A DNA stretch of 64,000 bases from Sophora flavescens (taxonomy: Eukaryota; Streptophyta; Magnoliopsida; Fabales; Fabaceae): NCBI GenBank assembly GCA_030762895.1, contig CM061070.1, forward strand, positions 35,119,652 to 35,183,651, in the 5' to 3' direction. Shown here one piece after another: positions 12,369 to 21,771 of this stretch. A program made the translations under genes and the position numbers. Numbering within the stretch: position 1 is the first letter of the stretch; every line of letters begins with the position of its first letter. Under the pieces are notes generated by a model. The model searched no databases. It was not told the DNA's origin and was given only the letters and a program-made list of their open reading frames with translations.

Positions 12369-14590
12369 GACTACAACAATAACTTCCTACTTAGGCCAAT
12401 ATCTTCATCAAATACTTCTTATGATAGGGTATGGCCCTATCCCATTCGAGAAGAAACTTTTTCAATATTCGGTTAACAGTTAGTCCTTAACTCATGCTAA
12501 TACTTGACGAAATTTCGGTAGCATTTCCCATCAGTCTCTGGCGTACACGACATGAACGCAGTGAAAAACACCACGATAAAGTATGCACTTGGAGAACGAA
12601 AGGAAATGCATCAGACCGAACTTTCATCAAGTATTTAACATATGAGAATCAATGAATAACTATTTTAACTGAATGAAGAAAATGTTTTTCCCCAAACTGT
12701 CAAACATGGACAATTCAAGATTCAATACAATGAGTGGTACCTTAAACAAGTACACATATGCTCATTAATATTGAATCTCAAATGGGAAACTAAGGCTTTA
12801 CTAATTAATTAACACTAAAACAATAATAAAACACTTCAATCCCTAAGTTAAAGCAAACAAAAATCAAAATAGAATAATAGAGAGGAGAAAGCTTACCGGG
12901 TGTGGGAAGAACACAAAACCAGTGTGGAAACGAAATCCCAAGTGTGAAATAATCAAGAAACCCTAAAAGAGAAAAAGAAAGAAGCTAAAACTAATTTAAC
13001 AAAACCAAAAGATTCAAAGGAACCATAAGATGGAAAGGATCCAAAATATAAAGTTTACTATATTATGTAGTTTGTCCATGAAATTTTGCACTATCAAGGA
13101 AAAAGAAAATAAAGAAAGCTAAAATATTCCAAGTTCAAACTTTAAAAATCTTTCCATAGCCAGTTAGCACCTCAATTACAAATTGTTCATAACCAAACCA
13201 ACGTTTTAGGAAAGAACAATGCAACAACATATAATCAATTGTTAGCCCATCATTTGAGCACTGAATAACTGTCACCAAATTTTCTCTTTTTGTGAAGCAC
13301 TGCCACCAAATTATGTTCAATATCTACAAAATAAAAAGGCTATGACATTTCAAGACATATTATATTATTAATTGGTTAGAGATAGCTCTCAGAATTAAAA
13401 GATTACAAGGTGCCATCTTTTAGGAACATAATTAGTGCATAAAATGTAAAACCAAAACAGTTTTCATACTTCAGCATTTGGATTCATTCAGGTTACCTGC
13501 TTCATAGTTTAATACAGAATAAATTCAAATGGTTACCAAAGGAATCACATTGTATTTAATTGAATCAAATTTTTATAGTTCAAAAATCAAAAATCATGCT
13601 ACCTTTTATTTTAAGTTTTAATAACAAGGATCATTAAATTAATATATTTCAAATGCATGCAATGCCCTTGAAACCAAATAATGCAATTTAATACAAAATG
13701 GGGGTGATCAAAGGATTGGGATACAAATGCCGGATACTACTAGTTAACACCACCTAGATGAGAAATTTCAGATCTTTCCAAATGCCAAGAAAGAAAGAGG
13801 TCATATAGTATTATTATTATTCATATAAAGGCCAGGCGACAATAACTAATTTAAGGGTTTGTTTACAATATCTGGGGTGAATTAACACCATCATTCAGGT
13901 CTGGAGAGCATAAATTAGCAAAGCAATTAAACTAGAAATATGACACAACAGCTCTTTCAAGGAAAGCACAATCACATTGAGCAGAATGATAAAAGACAAA
14001 GCAAGCAAAAGATTAACAAAAATAGCAACTATTTTCAAATTCCATAAACAAGGATAAGATCTGCAATTGTTCTGGTCCATAAACACATCCCTCTTCAAAC
14101 ATTACCAATTTTTTCTGCTAAAACGTTACCATAAAGCTCAAAGAAAGACCTTCCTATTCATTGCACTACATACACCAAACAACTTTCAATTGCTGCAACT
14201 TCCACATAAAACACATCCCTCTTCAAACGTTACTAATTTTTTCTGATAAAATGATTTTCATTTTGAGTAGCTTTATTTAAACCCATAGCTAGCATGCTCA
14301 GAGATATCGTTAACATGAATGTTAAGTGAATAACTAGAACAACATCCAGCATTCAGGGATCATAAAGCTCAAACAAATACATTCCTACTCATTGTACTAC
14401 ATACATCAGTTTCAGCCACTACTATATTTTTCAATTTGACTAGCTCTTTCAGCTCTCAATCAGTGATGAAAAGGCCGTATGTATGCCAACATAGGCAAAC
14501 AAATATGCATAGATAGTATCCCAGTAAAATGGCATATGACAAAAACAGAAAAAAAGAAAAGCGGAATTGGTGATGAGTTGTAATGACATA
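12369..14590. other. CACTA-1 non-coding interval, possible captured introns
   Basis: This AT-rich stretch upstream of the transposase has no convincing long frame. A direct repeat containing AACACATCCCTCTTCAAAC occurs at about 14080-14100 and 14210-14230. Because a captured host exon follows at 14594, part of this interval may be intron or flank from the same host gene. A short exon-like frame at 13138-13327 is discussed in the findings. Confidence 0.4.
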
Positions 14591-14593
14591 GTT

Positions 14594-14785
14594 GGATCTT
14601 TATTAACTTTTACAGCTGTCCCTCCAAAACTACATGCAATATCAGAAGCCCCATTTTGCTGGTAATAGCTATTAAAAGCAAATGATGCATGTGAAACTAA
14701 GTTATCTGGCTCGAAACAAGGCTGGCTAGGTTGGATCGTTGTACAATCCACATTGCCAGGACCACAAGCCTAGTCTATGGCAACC
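14594..14785 (-). pseudogene. Captured host exon: X8/CBM43 callose-binding domain
   Basis: The minus strand carries the core of an X8 domain: ACGPGNVDCTTIQPSQPCF, then SHASFAFNSYYQQNG, then ACSFGGTAVKVNKDP. The conserved cysteines and the FNSYYQ and SFGG motifs are intact. The residue before ACGPG is a TAG where X8 domains have Trp, consistent with TGG>TAG. A splice-acceptor-like TTTAG precedes the exon, and similarity ends after KDP, where X8 genes commonly have an intron. X8 domains bind beta-1,3-glucan (callose) in cell-wall and plasmodesmal proteins. Here it is cargo between the transposase start and the right end of CACTA-1, and not a working gene. Confidence 0.85.
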
Positions 14786-15786
14786 TAAATATTAATATTA
14801 ATAATCATAATCATAACAATAATAACAATAATGAGCATAATAATCAAAGAAATATAAGATTATTTTTTAAAAAAAGAAAAAAGAGGTTTTATGGTTTTTG
14901 CTGCATTTGTGAGCGTTGGGTTCGGACAGAGAGATTACATGGACCTTGTAGTCGTTCGTATGTTTGGACAAGACAATGTTATCACTTGTCTTGGTTGCGC
15001 ACTGAGACATCCCGCTATGCCTCTTTGTATCATTAGATTAAAACCTCATTATTTAATTACTTAATCGCACGCTTAACATGAAAATACGTAAAAATTAAAA
15101 CTAAACTTATAAAGTATACAACTTCATATAGAATGGCATATCATAATATAAGTATATTATGCATATTACAAAACACTGTTGAGGATATCCCATCAGTAGG
15201 ATCCCTCACAGGCATATACTTAGACAAAAAGTTAAACAACGGAAAACATAATAAAAATACGCCTCACGAGACGCACTTGCCATAACTAACTAGACCCTAA
15301 TCACCATGGGTCACAGCTCGTCCTCCAGCCTCCGGTTCGTAGGGAGTTCCATCCAACGCCTCCTGGTTACGCTCATCCACAGGGTCTTCTCGTACAATTC
15401 CACAAGGAGATAAAATACAACATACAGAAATATACAGGGGATAAGAAACAGATCTATCATCAAAAAGCGGAAAAGAGTCATAGTAAAATTATACAGTAAT
15501 TGTCACAGATAATCAACACACATAACTAACGAATCATCCTCAGGTTAATATATATCATCCTCTACCCTTACTCTCAGGCAAACCAACATGTTATTTAAAC
15601 ATAACCTCTCTAATCCCGTCACCATGTCTTTACGTTATCGTGGCCACTACCACTCCTTTCACCATCCCTCATTTGCATCGGGGCACACCCTCATTCCCGT
15701 TAGGATGTTCCACCTAGTGCACACCTCCATTCCCGTTAAGGTGTTCCACCCCCATTCCCGTTAGGGTGGAAGTGATCTTGTGAGAA

Positions 15787-16050
15787 CTCTTGATTTTACG
15801 TGTATTATATTACCAATTGTATTATATTACCAATACACGGTGTATTATATTACCAATACATAGAAATGTTTTACGTGTATTATATTACCAATACACGGTG
15901 TATTATATTACCAATACACAGAAGTGTTTTACGTGTATTATATTACCAATACACAGATGTCCTTGCGTATTATATTACCAGTATTATATTACCAATACAC
16001 TTTTGTCCTTGTGTATATATTACCAATACACGGTTGTGGACAACAACACC
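15787..16050 (-). repeat. Tandem hairpin repeats within the solo LTR
   Basis: About seven imperfect copies of a unit with the core GTATTATATTACCAATACAC, itself an inverted repeat (GTGTATT/AATACAC), lie in tandem. Apparent frames through it are repeat artefacts. They occupy the LTR position where Tekay-1 has GGACTGTGTGTCC hairpin repeats. Confidence 0.8.
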
Positions 16051-16959
16051 TATATATACTTGAATCTCACCAACCTGTTTTAACAACATCTTAGTGCCTT
16101 AACCTTCCATTAGAACTTGACACATATTCTATGACATAACACCTCTTTAACATTCCTCATCTAAGTTAGGCACTTCTAAATCATCATTATCCTCACACCC
16201 AAAACAATCATCTCTTAGACAACATATATATCTTTGCTTAAAAATCCACTAAGCATAATAATAAAAACCAGGCAGATCATGCATAACACAATATCAATCA
16301 AAATATTCCCATATTACCAACATAGCACAAAATCGATTCAATAAAGGTAATAAAATCAAATCAACCATCAAGAATATAAAGATCAACCTAATGTCAATAA
16401 ACCTACAATCCCCGGATCGCCATTGGTTTTTCAGAAAAGGTTTCCAATGTGATTTTGGTCTTGTCGATTACTCGACTACTAGTAGGGTTTAGGTCGCCCT
16501 ACACAATTATTATATAATCTACTACTTATCCATTCCGACGATAGGTTGGTTCTTTCCCCCACCTGGGTTATCACCGGACTCCCGAACTCGATGCTCCTCG
16601 TTGTCACACCACAAAGTACTAACTCCACCTTCTATGAGGGTAAGGAGATTAGATGCTCGAAGAGGTATACCACGAACGTCCTCATTTCCTCCGCGATGGA
16701 AGTCTAAGGTTATGAACACAAAATCACAAGTTAAAATCAAACAAGAGCACTAAACCACAAAGTATAGGTTCGGCCAAGACTAGTTCTCAGGGTTAGATAT
16801 TCCCGAAAATTATACAACTCATGGATTTATGATCCTTAAGTGTTAGGAGTTCATAAACAATGATCACTTAACAAGTTGAATTAAAATCCCACTAAGTTAT
16901 AAACTTGGGGTATTCGGCTAAGGTTAGTAAAATAGGCTATCATTCACTAAACTTTCCAA

Positions 16960-17790
16960 TCTCTTAGGTTTAGCATCCATATGTATTAAGGAGCTCAAAA
17001 CCATGATCATTTTGTAAAAATAAGAACAAAGTATCCTAGGTCCATAGCCTTCTAGGTTTGGTCTTCATAGGATTTATAGGTTAGAAATCTTTAAACTTTC
17101 CAATCTCTTAGACTTAGCATCCAAATATCTTATGGAGCTCAAGTCCATGATCATTTTGGAAAACAATGAAAATTTAAACATTCCAATCTCTTAGACTTAG
17201 CATCCAAATATCTTACGGAGCTCAAGTCCATGATCATCTTGGAAAAATGAAAGTAATACATCCTAACTTTAATAACATAGAATAAACAAGTTAGAAATCC
17301 TTAAACTTTCCAATCTCTTAGACTTAGCATCCAAATATCTAATGGAGCTCAAGTCCATGATCATTTTGGAAAACAATGGAAACTTAAACATTCTAATCTC
17401 TTAGACTTAGCATCTAAATATCTTATGGAGCTCAAATCCATGATCATCTTGGAAAACAATGGAAACTTAAACATTCCAATCTCTTAGACTTAGCATCCAA
17501 ATATCTTATGGAGCTCAAGTCCATGATCATTTTGGAAAAATGAAAGTAATACAGCCTAGCTTTAATAACAGAGAATAAATAAGTTAGAAATCCTTAAACT
17601 TTCCAATCTCTTAGACTTAGCATCCAAATATCTTATGGAGCTTAAGTCGATGATCATTTTGGAAAAATAAAAACTCACACATCCTAGCACCTAAACACTA
17701 AGTTTCGGCCATCATAGGATGATGAGGAAAATATTCTTTGTTTAACAATAACTCTTAGGTTTAGAATCACAAGGTATTAAGAGTTCTAAA
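16960..17790 (-). repeat. Tandem LTR units with TGATCATGG core
   Basis: About eight copies of a roughly 85-130-bp unit: CCAATCTCTTAGACTTAGCAT followed by GGAGCTCAAGTCCATGATCA and GGAAAA. The same units appear in the opposite orientation in Tekay-1 LTRs at 33290-33990 and 40740-41440. Confidence 0.85.
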
Positions 17791-18975
17791 TCCATGATCA
17801 TACTTGGAAAGTTGAAACATAGTATCCTAGGCTTACTTATTCACATTTTCAGCCATCATAGGAACAAGCTATCAAAACTTCCAAGATTTATAGATGTAAG
17901 ATCAATGGATAGTTAGAAACTCAAACACATGATCATATTCCAAAAGTTGAAACAAAAACTTCCTAGGTCACAAATGCAATCATTCTACCTTCATTGGAAG
18001 AGATAGGTAGAGATTTTTGTTTTACACAACCTCTTAGTATGTGAAAATATAAGTTAATACAAGACTATAGAAAGTGGTTTCAACTCAAAAGGAGTTTTCT
18101 ACCATTTTAGAGAGATTTTAGAAGTTTAAAGCATATAAAGAACACATAAAGCAAACTAAGAAATAAAATATGAAACTTGAAAAAAGATTCATATGAGAGC
18201 ATTACCCTTAGTATAAGGAAGAACTTTAATGAAGAACTCAAGTGGAAAAGACTAATAAAAATGGAAGCTTTAAGTGTTTGAAAAAAGAAGAAATGGAAGA
18301 AGTTGAAGAAGTATGAAGATGGAGGAAGAAAATGAGAGAATGAAGATGAGTGATGATTATATAGAGGAGGGAGTGGGGAGCACGAAATTTTGGAGAGAGG
18401 ATGAGCTTTGAGAGCAAGTTTTGTCTTTAAGACTTGTTTGGTTGAAGAGGAAAGAGAAAAATAGGTTTTTTGAATATAATATGATATATTTCAAAAAGTC
18501 CATCATGACCACTTTTAGGGAGGTAGCTTAGGCCATACCTCTAGTGAGTCACCTCACTCCCTCATGTCACCTCAAGCCTTTTATATCTCCTATTATGCTC
18601 CATTTCGTACCCGGTTGAATTTTCGATCGTAATTCTTCCGACGTTTTCGCCCGAATAAAATATTTTATTTTATTTTTGAACGCAAATTTTCAAAATAACC
18701 AAAGTTGAAGGACACATAATAAAAACACTAACTATCTCGTTCACAGGTCAAAATTAGGTTTTCTGCACAGTAAACTTGTACCGGCAGTGAAAACGCAGAC
18801 CGGCTTTCGTCTGAATTTTCAACTGAAAATTTTACCGTAACCATCTACCATATAGTAGACTATGAATATGATTTTATTTTAATCAAAAACACTTTATAAC
18901 TCTCAATTTAAAATATAATTTAATTATATTTTAACCGGTTGAACAACATAATTAAAATCAGGCTGTTACACGCAC

Positions 18976-19340
18976 TGGTGACGAGAGGTACCTAAACGTG
19001 AGAAGAAGACTTGAGGCTACATGGTCACGATGGCATCGTGGCGGAGCGAGCAAGGACCACCCGGAGTTGTGTGAAATTAGCAGCGGCAGCGGTGGTGTGA
19101 AAAAGGGAAAACCCACATTGAAACCCAAATCACCTCTTTGTACCACCCACTACCTCACGAGATAAGAGGGTCTGGACGCATGGCGGTCGCACGGTAATGA
19201 TTTAGCATCAGAGAGTGGCGGCGTTTGAAGCTGGACGAACGGTAAAAGGTGGACGAACGACATAGTGTGAGCAGAGAAATGAGGGTAGGGTTCGAAATCT
19301 TTTGAGTAGGGTACAGAGAAAGGAGGGAACTGAAAAGAAC
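18976..19340. other. CACTA-1 right internal region
   Basis: This is moderately GC-rich DNA, unlike its surroundings, continuing sequence interrupted by the solo LTR at 15003. Open frames exist on both strands, but none resembles a family I know. It may be further captured host DNA or the 5' leader of the transposon transcript. Confidence 0.35.
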
Positions 19341-19349
19341 TTAATTATG

Positions 19350-19700
19350 CCTGAAATTTAAACATCGGTTAATATAAAAACCGATGTCTAAAGTTATACC
19401 TGGTTTATTTGTTATTTTTTTAATTTCAATTTTCCACATCGGTTTTTAATACCAACCGATGTTTAATAGTTACGACATCGGTTAACTAATTAACCGATGT
19501 TAAAAGTTTTACATTAATTTCAAAATTCATTTTTCCTTTTATTTATAGACATCGGTTTAAAAAAAAATAACCGATGTCAAAATGTTTCAAAATCGGTTAT
19601 TTAGGAAACAGATGATAAAAGTTTTGAGATGAATTTCAAAATTACCACCGCCTCGTTTTAGACATCGGTTATAAAGAAACCGATGTTAAATCTATGACGT
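19350..19700. repeat. CACTA-1 right subterminal repeats
   Basis: About nine copies of ACATCGGTT or AACCGATGT lie in facing pairs, matching the left array at 5030-5670 in motif but with fewer copies. Confidence 0.85.
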
Positions 19701-19723
19701 TAAATCCCTTTTCTGCACTAGTG

Positions 19724-20264
19724 CCTTTTTCAATTTGACATTATTTTCATACTAGCATGTCCTAGTTTCTTATGTCATAACCATATTTCATCCTCTTTTG
19801 ACATCAGACAGGTTACACTTTGATTTGAGAGATTAGCAGTTCAATCTTGTAAAGATTTTACTGCCTACTAGCTAAAAAGAGGGTCTTGCCACTTTGACTG
19901 TGAGAACATTAGAGAATGAGGGAAGAGAGGGTTTACCACCAATACTACCAATTTCAATAACCTTCCCTTTCTGATTTCCTCCAAAGGCTACATGTCCACC
20001 TTTCTTAAGTTCGAGGTCTAGGAACATAAACTTTCTCCTGTCATGTGTCGCAAGCAACCATTATCCAGGTACCAAGAAAGGTGTTTTCTTTGTCCTATTA
20101 AGGACATCTGCAAAATGGATTATTTGATCTTTAGGTACCCATATTTTTATGGGTCCTTTTATGTTAGTTCTAGGAGTCTGTGAAGACTTCTTTCTCTTCA
20201 TATGAATACACTTAGACTTAATATGTCCAGCTTTTCCACAGAAGTTATGGACAAGTTTGGATTT
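19724..20264 (-). pseudogene. Copia second zinc knuckle, protease and pre-integrase part
   Basis: In the element's direction: a knuckle-like NFCGKAGHIKSKC near 20200-20240 in which the first expected Cys is His; then IKIWVPKDQIIHFADV; then the protease start, whose active-site triplet reads DNG where DSG or DTG is expected (near 20060); then FMFLDLELKKGGHVAFGGNQ. A frameshift lies just after the protease active site, and stops follow. The TR-GAG element cuts its 5' side and CACTA-1 its 3' side. Confidence 0.8.
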
Positions 20265-20465
20265 TGATAGTGTGATTTTACATCATATTTTCTATATACT
20301 TTTGCATGCATTTTTCATAGAGATTAGGCATTATTTAGTTGATTTAGTTAGATTTTCCCTTGGAACGGGTGAAGCGGTTTCTTGGTGTTGTTTTGCAGGA
20401 ATTCAATGTAAAAATGATCAAAATCAGCCTTGATGAAGCAGAGCAGAAGGCAAAAGTCAGAGTCT

Positions 20466-20680
20466 GTCACGGCCTGGCCGTGATACACATCACGGCCGTG
20501 ACCCAAAACCACCACAAGTCAGAATCCATCACGGCTTGGCCTTGATGGAGATCATGGGCATGAAAAGGAGGCTCGCGACGCGAGAAGGGGCTCGCCACGC
20601 GAGAGATTAAAATTCCCAGAACTACCAGAAACAGAGCCCATCACGGCCTGGCCGTGATGGCCATCACGGTCGTGACGCGC
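20466..20680 (+). promoter_or_regulatory. GC-rich palindrome array upstream of TATA (TR-GAG)
   Basis: It includes TCACGGCCTGGCCGTGA (20467-20483), TCACGGCCGTGA (20490-20501), CTCGCGACGCGAG-type motifs near 20570-20605, and further CACGGCC/GGCCGTG pairs to 20680. Dyad symmetry next to the promoter suggests protein-binding sites. This is inference. In the 3' LTR the array is 23 bp shorter. Confidence 0.6.
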
Positions 20681-20688
20681 AGCAGGTC

Positions 20689-20696
20689 TATATAAA
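20689..20696 (+). promoter_or_regulatory. TATA box of TR-GAG 5' LTR
   Basis: TATATAAA, with the same string at 26502-26509 in the 3' LTR. Transcription probably starts about 30 bases downstream, giving a 3'-heavy LTR with a roughly 850-base R/U5. Confidence 0.75.
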
Positions 20697-21579
20697 GAAA
20701 CGCAGCAGACAGAACTGAGAGAGTTTTTGGAGCAGAGAAAAGGAGGCAGACCAAAGAAACCCTAGGAGACGAATTTTTGCTGCTGTGGTGGCTGGGTTCA
20801 TCCTTCCATGGAGTGTTTCCCTTCCTTCATCTTAGTATCTTTCCTTTTCCCTTCTCCTTTGATGATGTGTAACTAAACTCCCATTGTTGGGGTTAGGGTA
20901 GCCATTTCTGAATTCTTATGCATATGACTTGAATCTTGTAATATGGTTTTTACTTCTTTATTGAGTGATTGATTCTCTATGCTTAATGCTTGTTGTGGCT
21001 AGCACCCCCATGACATGATTAGTGTTTTGATATGCAATTGGAAAATTCGTGTTAAAACCGGAATTGAGATTAATCACCTGATAAGCCTTGTATCTAGGAA
21101 TGGAACTAGGTTTATTAGCAATCGTGTAATCCCTAACCATAATGCAAATTCATTAATCTAGGTCACCTAAGGAATTAGGGTCTATTAGTGGATTTAGGCT
21201 CTTGTCATCCGAGGAATCGGGGCTTGAGTAATTTAGTGGATTGATTGTCATAATTGAAGTGAAAACTGTTTATTAGTCATTTCGTTGCATGAGGATGAAG
21301 TTTGGTAAACCTAATCCCAACATCTTTTATCATATTTGAAACCTATCTTTTATTGCCTTCCAAGTGTTTGAGAAAAGTACAAAAAGAGTTTGTTTTTCTT
21401 ATGTTGTTAGTTCTAGCTTTTGTTAGTTTAGCACTCTCTTCAATCCAAGAATCGCTTAGATAGTAATTGAATTGGTACGTGCTAGTACTTGTTGCAGTCC
21501 CCGTGGATACGATAACCGGTCTTACCACCGTATTACTTGCACGACTGGGTATACTTGCCCAGATTCGTCAACAAGTTTT

Positions 21580-21597
21580 TGGCGCCGTTGCCGGGGA
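21580..21597 (+). other. Primer-binding site, tRNA-Asp, perfect
   Basis: TGGCGCCGTTGCCGGGGA is exactly the expected complement of the plant tRNA-Asp 3' end. It begins seven bases after the LTR end. Confidence 0.92.
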
Positions 21598-21771
21598 CTG
21601 CGTCTCAATATTAGCATATCCATTTCGGTTACTAATTTAGGCAAAAATTTTCTGCTATAATCTGTTTTCTGTCATAATTTTCTGTTATGTTTTTGCTGTC
21701 ATTTTTCTGGTGTGTTGCTGTTGTGTGCTAACCTTTACTGCTAACACTCTTGTTTGCTAGACTGTTTGTGT

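Larger units (their letters stand above)
15003..18970 (-). mobile_element. Solo LTR of a Tekay-like chromovirus, inside CACTA-1
   Basis: The 3968-bp segment begins TGAGACATCCC, ends GGCTGTTACA and is flanked by perfect TSDs CGCAC (14998-15002 and 18971-18975). Read on the minus strand it starts TGTAACAGCC and carries the same internal layout as the other long LTRs here: tandem TGATCATGG/GATTGGAAAG units, GGCCGAA boxes, and an exon-like block containing GGACGTTCGTG. There is no internal domain, so it is a solo LTR left by LTR-LTR recombination. The acidic ORF of the other LTRs is not clearly present. Confidence 0.88.
4988..19723 (-). mobile_element. CACTA-1: En/Spm-type DNA transposon with captured exon
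   Basis: The right end reads, inward, CACTAGTGCAGAAAAGGG. The left end reads CAATAGTACAGAAAAGGG, with two changes, one of them in the CACTA core. The 3-bp TSD CCT is present at 4985-4987 and 19724-19726. Inside are subterminal repeats at both ends, a minus-strand TNP2-type transposase, a minus-strand Transposase_24/Ulp1 gene, a captured X8 exon and a nested solo LTR. Without the solo LTR and its TSD the element is about 10.8 kb. The changed left terminus and broken transposase make autonomous movement unlikely. Confidence 0.92.
20265..21573 (+). mobile_element. 5' LTR of TR-GAG (1309 bp)
   Basis: TG to CA ends and TSD are clear. U3 carries an array of CACGGCCGTG palindromes (20466-20680) immediately before the TATA box at 20689-20696. 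R/U5 contains CACCTAAGGAATTAGGG, shared with the LTR at 1-396. Confidence 0.95.

Noticed and set aside
14731..15036. A 101-codon plus-strand frame
   Set aside because: It is antisense to the X8 exon at one end, passes through an AAT-rich repeat and crosses the solo LTR boundary at 15003.
15790..16083. Plus-strand frames rich in YYITNT
   Set aside because: Product of the tandem hairpin repeat, with several frames open at once and no family resemblance.
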